Shown piece by piece: positions 42,961 to 51,676 of a DNA stretch of 51,676 nt. Within the stretch, counting starts at the first letter, position 1; each line of letters begins with the position of its first letter. The translations under genes were made by a program, and so were the position numbers. A model generated the notes under the pieces. It ran no database searches. It was not told the origin of the DNA and saw only the letters and a program-made list of their open reading frames with translations. This DNA comes from Hydrogenophaga flava NBRC 102514 (GTDB lineage: Bacteria; Pseudomonadota; Gammaproteobacteria; Burkholderiales; Burkholderiaceae_C): positions 1-51,676 of the forward strand of contig NZ_BCTF01000033.1 of the NCBI RefSeq assembly GCF_001571145.1, in the 5' to 3' direction.

Positions 42961-43497
42961 CTACACGAGGCCCAGTTCAGCCATCGAGCTGACCGAATCG
43001 CCCGCCACGATGAAGTGATCGAGCACCCGCACATCGACCAACGCTGCCGCCTGCTTCAGCGTCTGCGTCAGAACCTCGTCGGCCCGCGATGGACGGGCAG
43101 CGCCGCTGGGATGGTTGTGCACCAGGACCAGGGCGCAGCTGTTGCGCAGGAGCGCATCGCGCACCACCTCTCGCGGGTACACAGAAGTCTGACTCACAGT
43201 GCCTCGGAACATCTCGACGTAGTCCAGCACGCGGTTCTGTGCGTCCAGATGCACCACGGCAAACACCTCATGAGGCAGGTTGCCCAGCCGGGCGCGCAGG
43301 AAGTCCTTCACCACAGCGGGTGAGTCCATCAAGTCGCTGCCGCGCACCTGGGCGGCCAGCAACTGCTGCGCCGCCAGCAGCACCTCGTCGGCCTCGGCCG
43401 GACGGTACTGGCCAGCGACATCGCTCACCAGCAAGGCGGAAGCGGCAAGCGAGAGTGCCTGGAAGGAATCGAGGGAAGAAAACAGATCGTGCTGCAT
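42961..43497 (-). CDS. radC: RadC-like JAB-domain protein
   Basis: This 178-aa protein keeps the whole MPN/JAB metalloprotease-like core of RadC: HEVFAVVHLDAQNRVLDYVE, the upstream Glu, and the JAMM motif HNHPSGAARPSRAD with its His/His/Asp ligands. The N-terminal helix-hairpin-helix region of chromosomal RadC is replaced by a short helical stretch. Such short RadC forms are common on mobile elements; no DNA-repair activity is established. The ATG at 43497 has GGAG upstream, and the longer frame was rejected. Confidence 0.83.
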   Translation of the reverse strand: MQHDLFSSLDSFQALSLAASALLVSDVAGQYRPAEADEVLLAAQQLLAAQVRGSDLMDSPAVVKDFLRARLGNLPHEVFAVVHLDAQNRVLDYVEMFRGTVSQTSVYPREVVRDALLRNSCALVLVHNHPSGAARPSRADEVLTQTLKQAAALVDVRVLDHFIVAGDSVSSMAELGLV

Positions 43498-43937
43498 GAC
43501 CAACTCCAGTGATCGGGCGGGATTGCCCGAGACCGGAACCGGCACGCCGCAGCGCAGCGGTCACAGGTTCGAAGACGGCCGAACGGCCGCCAGCGCATGC
43601 AATGCGCGCTGACCTTGACGGCGAGAACGGTGTGCAAGGATGAAGGGAACAGCAAGCCAGCCCCACCACACAAGCAGGCGTGAGGAGGGCAAGCGCAGCG
43701 CGCAGGCCGGGGGCATGCCCGCGGCCGGAGACGTCAGGGATCGGAGCCGCATGGCCGCGAACCACAGGGGCGCGGGGCGCAGCCCGCAGAGCCCGACGGC
43801 GGTACGCCGGGACGCAATCAATTGCTTGAAACGCATCGGCCAGGAAAAGCTTTTAACCTCTGAACAGTTCAAGGAGCGGGTCATGCGTTCGGGTAATCTT
43901 CTCTGGAAACCGCATCAACAAATCTCGGGGAGCCCTC
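43498..43937. other. Non-coding stretch between divergent genes
   Basis: About 440 bp between the radC and NYN starts, which must hold both promoters. It contains short GC stems (for example GCGCAT/ATGCGC at 43593-43607) but no gene or clear operator that I can support. Confidence 0.4.
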
Positions 43938-45521
43938 TTGAAAACAGCTTTGTTCGTCGATTTCGATAACGTGTACTCCGGCCTGAGACGCATCAGCACA
44001 CAAGGCGCAGATCGGCTGGCCCGACAACCGGCCAAGTGGCTGCAGTGGCTCACAGACAACCTGCCCACGGCAGGAGCGAACGCAGAAGCGACTGGCAATC
44101 GCAGGGTGCTGGTGCGCCGCTGCTACTTGAACCCGGTCATGTTCAACCAGTTCAGGCGCCCTTTTCATGAGGCAGGCTTTGAAATCGTCGATTGCCCACC
44201 GACCACCGCGTCCGGAAAAACCAGCACGGACATCCACTTGGTACTGGACACGATAGACGCCCTGCAGGACTCGACGCACTTCGACGAGTTCGTCGTTTTT
44301 TCCGCCGACGCAGACTTTTCACCCTTGCCGCGCCGTTTGCGACGACACGATCGGCGCACCATCATCTTTGCGGCTGGTGCCATGTCGGAGTCCTACAAGG
44401 CCGCGGCCGATGCCGTGATCGACATCCCCACGTTCATTCGGGAGGCCCTCCAACTGGTCGAGGATGACTCCGACGCTGACACCGATCAAGTTTTCGATCC
44501 TGGCTCGCAATCCCTTCGCCTGGGCGAGTTTCGGAAAAAAGCTGAAGGATCGATACGCCGTCTGGTTCTGGATGCTGCAGATCCTGTCTCGTTGGCAAAG
44601 CTGGCCCAACAGTTGCAGCGAGAAGTCCCTGGACTGAAGGATTCCCAGTGGGCGGGCGCGGGCACCTTTGGAGCCCTGATTCGTCAACTGTCTCCTGCAG
44701 GAGTGCACTTCGACTTCAAAGAAGAACTGGCATTCGACCTCGTTCGGAGGGAGAAAGCCATCGCGAGACCGACAAGCCTTTTGCCACCACCGTCGCTGGC
44801 CGAGCCTAATGGAACGGCAAACAAACCCAAATCGGCGGAAGCACAGGAAGCATCATCCATGTCGAGCGAACAACTCGATGACGCTGCCATCCGCCATATC
44901 CGCCAATGGATGAGTGCAGCCCAGCGCCCCCTGCACTTCTCGACCCTGGGCACCGAACTCAGGAAGGCGCTGCCGCAGTTGGTGGACGGATGGAATGGCG
45001 CTCCGACATTGGCCGGATACCTTCAACGGCTTGCGCTGGAGCCGCTCATGCGGGGCTCGCTGGAAGATGGTTCAACCTTTGTCCTTTATGACCCAGAGCG
45101 GCATCAAGCACCCGCTGGCGTCGTTGGAGACACACTGGTTTCGTCGATGCTTCGCGCAACCGAACTGCCAGCGATACGCGCCCAGGATTTCGCACGCATC
45201 CTGTACCACGCACGCCTGCATATGGGTCAAGAAGAACCCTTCGAGATCGCCGCAGTCAGTCGGAAAGTCTCAGAGTCGCTCGCGGCTGAGAACCGACATG
45301 TCCCGACCAAGCGCGTTGCGGCCGTCCTCCAAGCCTTGATCTTTGGAGGCCTCGACACCACCAAAGCCTTTTCCGATCCGCAGGACCTGATTACCGCGGC
45401 GATGGGAGTGATTTTGTCGGCGTGGTCGCGTGAGACTCAAGTCCAGGCGGACGATGAGGCACGACAGCGCCTCATTTCTTGGCTTGCGGCGACAGGCTTT
45501 TCCGCGCCGACCGAGAGCTGA
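43938..45521 (+). CDS. NYN-domain nuclease with LOTUS/OST-HTH-like domains
   Basis: This 527-aa protein starts with a NYN (PIN-like) RNase domain: ALFVDFDN (D8, D10, N11), then STDIHLVLDTIDAL and VFSADADFSPLPRRLRRHDR supply the remaining acidic residues. Two later segments (about 205-265, RRLVLDAADPVSLAKLAQQL onward, and about 315-380, IRQWMSAAQRPLHFSTLGTE onward) resemble LOTUS/OST-HTH modules that bind RNA or G-quadruplexes. The start is TTG with GGGGAG upstream; the domain starts at once, so no better start exists. Related proteins act in RNA turnover or conflict; the target here is unknown. Confidence 0.78.
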   Translation: MKTALFVDFDNVYSGLRRISTQGADRLARQPAKWLQWLTDNLPTAGANAEATGNRRVLVRRCYLNPVMFNQFRRPFHEAGFEIVDCPPTTASGKTSTDIHLVLDTIDALQDSTHFDEFVVFSADADFSPLPRRLRRHDRRTIIFAAGAMSESYKAAADAVIDIPTFIREALQLVEDDSDADTDQVFDPGSQSLRLGEFRKKAEGSIRRLVLDAADPVSLAKLAQQLQREVPGLKDSQWAGAGTFGALIRQLSPAGVHFDFKEELAFDLVRREKAIARPTSLLPPPSLAEPNGTANKPKSAEAQEASSMSSEQLDDAAIRHIRQWMSAAQRPLHFSTLGTELRKALPQLVDGWNGAPTLAGYLQRLALEPLMRGSLEDGSTFVLYDPERHQAPAGVVGDTLVSSMLRATELPAIRAQDFARILYHARLHMGQEEPFEIAAVSRKVSESLAAENRHVPTKRVAAVLQALIFGGLDTTKAFSDPQDLITAAMGVILSAWSRETQVQADDEARQRLISWLAATGFSAPTES

Positions 45522-45597
45522 GACAGTTTTGAGAGCAGCCCCACACCATCCAGGCGCTGATAGTTCAGGCATCAAGTTATCGATTCCTTCTCGGGCT

Positions 45598-46860
45598 ATG
45601 ACCACCACCAGAACCGTAACCACTGCCTGGGCCTTCCGTGCCCGGTTCCGCCGGGGCGCGTTTGGCTGGAAAGGCACTCAGCTGGCCATCGGCCGCATCA
45701 ACGAAGCCCTGACCGAGATCCGCGCCGTCGCCAGTCACGACCCCGCCTGTGCAGCCGAAGGCGCCGTGCTGCTGCTTGAGAAGCTTTCCCCTGCGCTCTG
45801 CCAGATCGACAGCTCATCGGGCACCCTTGGCAATGCCACCTACGCCACGGTCCAGGAACTGGCGCCCCTGATCAGCCATGCGCCCGTGAGCACCAACGTG
45901 CGCCAGAAATGGCTCGACCGCCTGTTCGAGGCCATTCAGGAAGACGATCCCCCCTACATCGAATCCCTCGGTGATCACTGGGGCGACCTGTGCTCCACAA
46001 AGGCACTGGCCTCCACCTGGTCCGACCAGCTCCTCCCGACCCTGAAGAATGTCTTGCGAGAGCGCAAGCGCGGCACATACGCCTTCTTCTCCGGCACCAC
46101 CCTCTGCTACAGCGCCCTGTTCAAGGCAGAGCGGCACGATCAGATCATGGAGCTGCTGGACATGGACCCGCGCCCGATCTGGCCCTACCTGGTCTGGGGC
46201 GCCAAAGTGCTGGCGACCCGAGGCCAGATCGAGGAAGCCGTCGCCTACCTACGTGAACGCGCAGGCAGCACCACCAGCGAAACCTTTATCGCCCGCTTCG
46301 CCGAGGTAGAACTGCTCAAGGCCGGTCGCCGCCCCGAAGCCTTCAACCAGTACGCCCTGCTTGCCAACCAGGCGAACACCCACCTCGCCACCTTCAGGGC
46401 CCTCGCCAAAAAGTACCCCGAGCTGGCAAAAGAGAAGCTGCTGGACCACCTGATCGCCTCCACGCCCGGTGAGCCCGGCAAGTGGTTCTCCGCCGCCAAG
46501 ACCCTAAAGCTGTTCGAGCAGGCCACTCGCCTTGCTTGGGCCTCACCGTGCGACCCCAAAACCCTGAATCGAGCTGCACGCGACCACCTCAAGACCCAGC
46601 CGGACTTCGCCATGCAATGTGCGCTGGCCTCTTTGCACTGGATGTCCATGGGCCATGGCTACGAACTCACTGGCATGGACGTGCAGGATGCCCACCGAAT
46701 CGCCAATGTCGCTGCAAGCGAAGCCCAAAAGACCGAACAAGCCCGATCGATCATCGAACAAGTGCTCGCATCCGACAGACCATCTACTGCGTGGATAAAG
46801 CGAGTGCTGTGCATCGTGCTGCAGCCAGCAGAGCAAGGGACATGCGCTTCCCACATTTAG
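45598..46860 (+). CDS. Helical (TPR-like) protein of unknown function
   Basis: This 420-aa soluble protein is built almost wholly of helices: repeated ~35-residue units such as AVAYLRERAGSTTSETFIAR, LLKAGRRPEAFNQYALLANQ and LATFRALAKKYPELAKEKL give a TPR-like solenoid. No enzyme motif is visible. I start at the ATG 45598, after the end of the NYN gene (76 nt), although the frame is open further up inside that gene. It may be co-transcribed with the nuclease and act as a partner; this is inference. Confidence 0.65.
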   Translation: MTTTRTVTTAWAFRARFRRGAFGWKGTQLAIGRINEALTEIRAVASHDPACAAEGAVLLLEKLSPALCQIDSSSGTLGNATYATVQELAPLISHAPVSTNVRQKWLDRLFEAIQEDDPPYIESLGDHWGDLCSTKALASTWSDQLLPTLKNVLRERKRGTYAFFSGTTLCYSALFKAERHDQIMELLDMDPRPIWPYLVWGAKVLATRGQIEEAVAYLRERAGSTTSETFIARFAEVELLKAGRRPEAFNQYALLANQANTHLATFRALAKKYPELAKEKLLDHLIASTPGEPGKWFSAAKTLKLFEQATRLAWASPCDPKTLNRAARDHLKTQPDFAMQCALASLHWMSMGHGYELTGMDVQDAHRIANVAASEAQKTEQARSIIEQVLASDRPSTAWIKRVLCIVLQPAEQGTCASHI

Positions 46861-47203
46861 CAATTCTCCCAACATGTGAGTGTTCCCAATCAGGCGGGTA
46901 TGGTCTCCAGTAGGCTGCTTTTGACAGTTCAACGCTGACTGCAGCCGATCGGGTTATGCCGCCCAATGACAGTCGCCGCCATAACACGCCATTCGTCGTC
47001 CTGTGAGGAGACCGACCACTACACCTTGAGCAGCGGCAATTCAACAAATATGGCTCGCATGAGGGACCGAGCGTCTCCTACCCGCCAAGGTGACCGGCTC
47101 TTCGCGACCCAATAGTGACATCCGGAGGTGATGCAGTAGATCGCCTTCATGCTGGTGAGGAGGGGAAATTCTCGTGGGTGGTTACGCAGGCGTAAACGGG
47201 GCG
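46861..47203. other. Non-coding stretch between convergent units
   Basis: About 340 bp between the helical-protein stop and the stop of the GH75-like gene. I see no gene and no U-tract hairpin. Confidence 0.4.
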
Positions 47204-48124
47204 CTAGTTTCGCGGCACCGTTGAAACGCAGCGATCAAGCCTCGCTTGCCCCCCCCATGTCGCGAACGCCAATGCAGCGGCAGCGAACGTCGCACCAGGG
47301 TCCCTACTGTCGAAGCGTTGAACGCCATCGCCGAAGAACACCCACAGCACATCAGCCCTATCGACCTGCCCGGCAAAGCGGTTGGCGCGCGTGATGTCGT
47401 CGCTGATAGGCAGACCGGCGACGGAGCGCGCCAATGCGACCGATCCTTCGCCGATTCGCGGCCCCGCATCGCCAATGACAAAGGGTACCGCGATCCTCTT
47501 GCGAATGCTGTACGCCACGCCGAAGCTTCCAATTGCCGCGCCGTGCACCGCGATCGACTTCGGCGCCACCGCGGCCGCGATGCGCAGCGGGTTCACGTAG
47601 CGCGACTGCTCCGCGCGGTCGCTCACCGTCGCGTCAGCCAGCGAGGTCGGCGAAACGTAGAAGCCGCTTCCGTCGCGCTGCTCGACCGGCTTGACCGACG
47701 ACACCTTGCGTCCCGCGACCACAGCCGTTCCTTCGCCAAGGATGCCGTACCACTCCACCGCGCCGACGCTGCGATCCATCCAGCCTGCCTGTTCGATGCG
47801 GGCGACATCGGTCATGAATTTGCCGGTGCAGGTGGCGTTGTTCTCCGAGCCGTGATAACGCGTGCCGTCAGGCAGCACCACGCGACCGGCATTGCACAGG
47901 TGAATCAGAGCGCCGCCTCCTGCGTTGTTCGGGTGATAGGCCTTTGCGTAGCCGTCGATGTTGATGTTCATCTTGGCGAAGGCCGCGATGCCACCGCCGT
48001 CGAGCTTCCAGGCTTTGGGCACACCGCCGGCACCGGCCAGCGGTGTGCCGCCGCACTCAGCCCCCGACGCGAGCTGGGCCGCCAGAAGTGCCGACGCCAG
48101 GGCAAGAAGCTTCACCGCGCTCAT
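47204..48124 (-). CDS. Exported GH75 chitosanase-like protein
   Basis: This 306-aa protein has a Sec signal peptide (MSAVKLLALASALLAAQLASG, cleaved near AEC). The mature part resembles glycoside hydrolase family 75: SGFYVSPTSLAD, RYVNPLRIAAAVAP, then FVIGDAGPRIGEGSVALARS, in which Asp and Glu of GD-GP-(x)n-GE are the family's active-site region. GH75 enzymes cut chitosan; bacterial relatives may act on wall glycans. It is the last gene of a three-gene operon and overlaps the DUF2272 gene by 4 nt. Substrate uncertain. Confidence 0.65.
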   Translation of the reverse strand: MSAVKLLALASALLAAQLASGAECGGTPLAGAGGVPKAWKLDGGGIAAFAKMNINIDGYAKAYHPNNAGGGALIHLCNAGRVVLPDGTRYHGSENNATCTGKFMTDVARIEQAGWMDRSVGAVEWYGILGEGTAVVAGRKVSSVKPVEQRDGSGFYVSPTSLADATVSDRAEQSRYVNPLRIAAAVAPKSIAVHGAAIGSFGVAYSIRKRIAVPFVIGDAGPRIGEGSVALARSVAGLPISDDITRANRFAGQVDRADVLWVFFGDGVQRFDSRDPGATFAAAALAFATWGGQARLDRCVSTVPRN

Positions 48125-49050
48125 CGCGTCAACACCAAGACCATCAACCACCCCGTGCCCGTCGCAGCCTCCTTCGCCGGCTTGCGCAAGAAGCCCCCTG
48201 CCGTCGGCCGCTCGGTCTTCTTGACCGAGTCGCCGAGGTTGCCGCCGACGGAGTCGATAGTGGTCGGGCTGACATGCACGACGACGTCGCAGTGGCTCTC
48301 GAAGGCAAAGCGGTCGCTGCCGCCGGTGTTGCCCCATCGCGCGAGCACATCGGCCCACGACTTAATCGGCATCGTGCGGCTGAAGCACACCAGGTCGCCG
48401 ACGCGCGGCTTGACCCACGCCGGATCACAGGGCAGCTGGCCGTAGACGGCGCGGCCGTCATTGAAGGCGCGAATCGCGCTGCGCATGTAGATCGAGTGCG
48501 ACGCCGAGCCTTCGAACTCGGAGCTGGAATAGCCGCCGAGCTTGAACATCGTGCTGATGAATACCGCCGACCACGGCACGGCGCTGATGCCCGAGCGCCG
48601 CAGCGCCGAGGTGATGCGTGCCTGCCGCTGCGGGTCGGCTGCAAAGGCCCTGCGCACGGCGTTGACCTCGTCCATGTAGGAGGCCTTCGTGGTGCCGTTG
48701 GGCCTGCCGCCGGCATCGACGCTGACGCCGAACGGAAAGTGCAGCAACGATTCGTTGCGCGTAGCTACCCAGTACTGGAACACCTTGTCCCAGGTCAGCA
48801 GCGGCGTCTCGCTCGAGTCCATGACGAACTTGTCGTCGCTGGCCTCCGTGATCTTGCCTTGGCCGAACTTGGTCCATTCGCCGATCGACAGATCCGCGAG
48901 CGCGGCCGAGCGTGCAGGCGACGGAGCTGCGGCCGCGGCCGTGCAGGCCGACTGCAGGCGGCCGAGATCAAGCGCGGCGTTGGCCGGGCTTGATATGGCG
49001 CAGGCCGCCAGGGCCAGTGCCGCTGTCGAGTTCAAACGCCGCGCGTTCAT
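48121..49050 (-). CDS. Exported DUF2272 protein
   Basis: A 309-aa exported protein (signal peptide cleaved near SPANA) whose core fits DUF2272, a papain/CHAP-like fold: PWSAVFISTMFKLGG, SASHSIYMRSAI, PRVGDLVCFSR and SHCDVVVHV. In many members the segment before FISTMF carries the nucleophile; here no Cys occurs at that position, so catalysis is doubtful or uses the Ser. The ATG at 49050 has GGAGGAG 5 nt upstream. It overlaps both neighbours by 4 nt. Confidence 0.75.
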   Translation of the reverse strand: MNARRLNSTAALALAACAISSPANAALDLGRLQSACTAAAAAPSPARSAALADLSIGEWTKFGQGKITEASDDKFVMDSSETPLLTWDKVFQYWVATRNESLLHFPFGVSVDAGGRPNGTTKASYMDEVNAVRRAFAADPQRQARITSALRRSGISAVPWSAVFISTMFKLGGYSSSEFEGSASHSIYMRSAIRAFNDGRAVYGQLPCDPAWVKPRVGDLVCFSRTMPIKSWADVLARWGNTGGSDRFAFESHCDVVVHVSPTTIDSVGGNLGDSVKKTERPTAGGFLRKPAKEAATGTGWLMVLVLTR

Positions 49051-50273
49051 CGCTTCTCCTCCGGGCAAGCGCGCAGCGTGAAGACGCCGCAGATATCAAC
49101 CGGCTTGTCTTGCAGCCCCACGTCACTGGCTTTGAGTCGGCTTTGCGCCACCCAGGCTTCGATCTCGTCGCGCTCAAGCTTGCCGTCGGCGCCGTCGATG
49201 TACACCGCCACGTCGTAGCCGGTCTGGAACGAGCGCGCGCCGGGCGACGCTGCGTTGAAGGTGCGCGATGCCAATCGGCGCAGCTGCCACGGCGCGGCGG
49301 CCGAAGCGGCCTCGGCCTTAAAGTGATCCACCTGCTCCTTGGTCACGTTGGTGTACTGCAGAGAGCGCTGCAGGAAGAACGCGGCGTCCACTTCGGTGAC
49401 TTCGCGGCCCGCGGCCTTCCACGCCGCCGCATAGGCCTCCACGGGAGCCAGCCGAACGCCACCGCGGCCGTAGAACACGTCGTCGTAAATCGCACGCACG
49501 CGCGCCGAGGTGGCGAGCAGCGCCAACGCAAGCTGCAGGGCGTCGCCGCGCGCGGCGTCCCGCGTCAGCGGCAGCAGCAGCGCCTTCGCGCGCGTACAGC
49601 CATCCTTGCCGAGCAAGTCTTCCAGCAATGGAGCCAACAGTTCACCCTCGAAGGCGGCGACCAACAACGGCTGCGTCTGTGCGTCTTCGTTCAGCCGCCC
49701 CAGTACGCGCTGCAGCGTGCAACCGTGACCGGCCGTGGCGCGCCATGGTCCCCAGGTGAAAAGCGAGTCGGGGTCGGCGCTGCGGCGGTGGCCGTCTCCT
49801 GTGAGGTCCCAGAACGTTCGGTCGTAGTCGGGCGTGAGCGGCGATGCGCGCAGCGCCAGCGCACGCGCACGGTCGAACACCCTGGGCGACGGCTGACCCG
49901 TCTCGAGCGCGGCCAGCCGATCGAAGGCCGACGGCCCACTGCCGCCGCCGACGACGGGCTTGCACTTCTGCAGCTGGTTCAGCGCATCGACCGTCGACGT
50001 CGTGACGAGGTGCGGCGCGATGCGCAACAGCGCGGCCAGGCTCGGGTCAGCGCCGGCACAACCGTCGAGTTCGCGCGCCAGCGCGAGGCTGTAGTGCGCG
50101 ACGAAGCCGAAGCGACTGTCGGTCAGCGTCCAATCGACAAGGCGCCCGCCTTGTGGGTACGAAGGAAGCCGCAAGGCACCATCAGCCGCCGCTACGGCCA
50201 GTGGCACCACCAGCGCCGCCGAAAGCAACGACACCCCAGCAAAGCGCGACGCGCTCAACAGCAAATGCATCAT
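49047..50273 (-). CDS. Exported protein of unknown function with EF-hand-like loops
   Basis: This 408-aa protein has a signal peptide (SASRFAGVSLLSAALVVPLA) and four or more cysteines in the mature part. Two Asp/Gly-rich loops, WDLTGDGHR and DGADGKLERDEI, have the spacing of EF-hand calcium sites. I recognise no family. The ATG at 50273 has AGAGG 6 nt upstream. As first gene of the operon, with 4-nt overlap to the DUF2272 gene, it probably works with the two exported partners on a wall or extracellular target. Confidence 0.62.
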   Translation of the reverse strand: MMHLLLSASRFAGVSLLSAALVVPLAVAAADGALRLPSYPQGGRLVDWTLTDSRFGFVAHYSLALARELDGCAGADPSLAALLRIAPHLVTTSTVDALNQLQKCKPVVGGGSGPSAFDRLAALETGQPSPRVFDRARALALRASPLTPDYDRTFWDLTGDGHRRSADPDSLFTWGPWRATAGHGCTLQRVLGRLNEDAQTQPLLVAAFEGELLAPLLEDLLGKDGCTRAKALLLPLTRDAARGDALQLALALLATSARVRAIYDDVFYGRGGVRLAPVEAYAAAWKAAGREVTEVDAAFFLQRSLQYTNVTKEQVDHFKAEAASAAAPWQLRRLASRTFNAASPGARSFQTGYDVAVYIDGADGKLERDEIEAWVAQSRLKASDVGLQDKPVDICGVFTLRACPEEKR

Positions 50274-50579
50274 CCGGTTCCTCTTCCAACAGGTGAGTAC
50301 ATCAATGCGACCTACAAGGCGAATGAATACATCGAATGTTGACCGCAAACGAGCGTTGCTCGCCCAGTACGGCACCAGTTTCTCGCATCGGTACGTCAAT
50401 AGCAACCATGTCGAGATGCCAGTACCGTCGGATGACGGGCACTAGGTAACCCGGCCAGACATGGCCCTTCTTTCCGGTGGGTGACCCACCTCTTAATGCA
50501 TCGCAGGCGCTCGGGCAGGATAAGGGATTCAAAGTGATCACACATGACAGGCACCACACTTTGGGCGGAAAGACGTGCC
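50274..50579. other. Promoter region of the exported-protein operon and non-coding DNA
   Basis: About 305 bp between the operon's first ATG and the amidohydrolase stop. The promoter of the minus-strand operon should lie at the left end. Broken minus-strand frames cross it, but no protein is supported. Confidence 0.4.
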
Positions 50580-51676
50580 TCACATTTGGAAACTTGGCAG
50601 GCGGTCTTCCGGCAGACCGTGTCGCCGGTAGAATTTCTGTAGGCGATTACGTGCAGCATCACCCTGGCGCAGTCCTAGAAAAGTCGCGGCATTCTGCGAG
50701 AACAGACGTGAAAGCATTGCATCGCTAAAGCCGATGTTTCGGCGGAAGTACTGATAGACCCGCTCGGTATACCCCTCATAAGCCTTGTCGAGGCCTAGCA
50801 TCATCCAGTCGGTACCGAACATCAAATGACGGCATTCCGGGTCGAACCGTGAAATCCAGTCACTCATCGTGGCGTCGTACTTCGCCGAATCGGCCGGGTT
50901 ACGACCTACTATCTCAACCAGATAGCTAATATCCGCATACACAGTTGCGCGCGGATTGCGCTGCAGCCAGCGACCCAGAGTCCACTCCCAGCTCGCCTGC
51001 GCACCAGTAGAGCCATCTGGTCTTCCGACTGAAACCGCGTCGAAGGAACCGAAGTGAGCAAGTGCCACGCGTAGCTTTGGCCAGCGGACGAACACATCGA
51101 GCCAGTACGCGGGATCGGCGCGATGACTGTAGCCGTCGTTCGCGCCGTTGCTATCGTTGGCGTGAGCGATGATCGCGCCCTCTTCGCGCACGCATTCGTC
51201 GAATAGCTTCCCTAAGGAGGCATCTAGCCGACGTCCCAGCGCCGGTGATCCAGCGTGCGGCCGCGGCGCCATACAACCCTCTACAGCCCGATCATCGGGG
51301 CCGAGAGACAATAGTCGTTCGACCGCTGCGTTGCGCTCTCCTGGGTAGGTCTGGCATGGGTCAGCGTTACCGATAGCTCGGAAGCCCATGGGCGGGTAGA
51401 GCTTCACACCGAGAAAGCCCTCCTCACGCAGTGCCTTGCGTACTAGTGCCAGTGGGTCGTAGCCCTTGAAAATGCCCGCCTCGAAGGCCGCTTGGCGCAG
51501 CGGATCGAAGCCGATGTAACCATGAACCGCGGGGCCCTCTGACCGGCGTGCAATGCGTCCCATCACGGTAACCTGCTCAGGAAGCGGTGAAGAACCGCTT
51601 CCCTCGATGTACTGGCCAAGCCAGTGGTCATAGTCCACCAACGCGGGGCATAGCAGCGCCACGGTGAACTTCTGTC
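50580..51676 (-). CDS. Amidohydrolase-family TIM-barrel enzyme, 5' end cut off
   Basis: The frame stays open to the window edge, so the true start and probably the first metal-binding HxH lie outside. The visible ~365 residues show the PF04909-type amidohydrolase pattern: LGVKLYPPMGFR, GAIIAHANDSNG, LRVALAHFGSFDAV, TVYADISYLVEI and the terminal metal-site strand HLMFGTDWMMLG. These enzymes hydrolyse or decarboxylate small cyclic or amide substrates with one or two metal ions. A GTG at 51662 is not convincing as a start, because good sequence (KFT) precedes it. Confidence 0.82.
   Translation of the reverse strand, partial: QKFTVALLCPALVDYDHWLGQYIEGSGSSPLPEQVTVMGRIARRSEGPAVHGYIGFDPLRQAAFEAGIFKGYDPLALVRKALREEGFLGVKLYPPMGFRAIGNADPCQTYPGERNAAVERLLSLGPDDRAVEGCMAPRPHAGSPALGRRLDASLGKLFDECVREEGAIIAHANDSNGANDGYSHRADPAYWLDVFVRWPKLRVALAHFGSFDAVSVGRPDGSTGAQASWEWTLGRWLQRNPRATVYADISYLVEIVGRNPADSAKYDATMSDWISRFDPECRHLMFGTDWMMLGLDKAYEGYTERVYQYFRRNIGFSDAMLSRLFSQNAATFLGLRQGDAARNRLQKFYRRHGLPEDRLPSFQM

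Noticed and set aside
50274..50579. Minus-strand frames of 88-93 codons that might be a gene fragment.
   Set aside because: They overlap each other in different frames, have no ribosome sites and match no family that I can name.
1..51676. CRISPR arrays, insertion sequences, tRNA or rRNA genes.
   Set aside because: Looked for regularly spaced repeats, transposase motifs and RNA gene landmarks on both strands and saw none that I could support.

Overview
The window looks like a GC-rich betaproteobacterium of the Burkholderiales, most likely Comamonadaceae. This is inferred from codon use, the ArgP/UmuDC/SRAP protein types and the style of the VirB/KorB/DUF1173 backbone; no rRNA or tRNA is present to confirm it. 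No integrase, transposase or replication initiator is visible, so I cannot say whether the conjugative part is an integrated element, a plasmid or part of a larger secondary replicon.

Layout. (1) 1-5.8 kb, ordinary genes: an ArgP-type LysR regulator, a desaturase-transporter pair, an ACT-domain protein, an unknown protein overlapping a LuxR-type quorum-sensing regulator with no LuxI, and a nuclease-fold-like (DUF6998-like) protein. (2) 6-13.8 kb, a candidate defence island: an uncharacterised 254-aa protein, a KAP-like P-loop NTPase, and a divergent 1322-aa protein that appears to join a PD-(D/E)XK-like nuclease, a STAND-type NTPase and a long helical-repeat sensor. (3) 14.2-16.8 kb, an SOS module: SRAP (YedK) divergent from umuDC, with one LexA box between them, closed by a rho-independent terminator. 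(4) 17.2-32.3 kb, a nearly complete VirB/VirD4 type IV secretion operon (B1, B2, B3, B4, a secreted six-cysteine protein, B6, B5, B8, B9, B10, B11, D4), followed by an OmpA-like lipoprotein, an LPD7-like protein and a DUF1173 protein. There is no obvious VirB7. (5) 32.4-36.9 kb, cargo: a Fic AMP-transferase carrying its own inhibitory helix, then a visibly AT-rich three-gene ABC-3C type system (HNH effector, small middle component, DUF2326 SMC-like ATPase). (6) 36.9-43.5 kb, minus strand, DNA processing and maintenance: relaxase, MobC-like protein, a 306-bp control region, KorB-type ParB, ParA, DUF932 protein, SSB and a short RadC. (7) 43.9-46.9 kb: a NYN nuclease with LOTUS-like domains and a helical protein. 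(8) 47.2-50.3 kb: a translationally coupled operon of three exported proteins (GH75 chitosanase-like, DUF2272, unknown). (9) Right edge: a truncated amidohydrolase.

How it fits together. Region 4 builds the mating channel and coupling ATPase, region 6 nicks, segregates and protects the DNA, and regions 2 and 5 carry likely anti-phage cargo. A previously unannotated link is a 24-bp inverted repeat, GCTGGA-N12-TCCAGC, found three times and only in non-coding DNA: ahead of the virB operon (17002), ahead of mobC-relaxase (38651) and ahead of parA-parB (40836). I read this as a common operator that coordinates transfer and maintenance. A second palindrome pair, built on a KorB-operator-like core, flanks the control region at 38702 and 38834.
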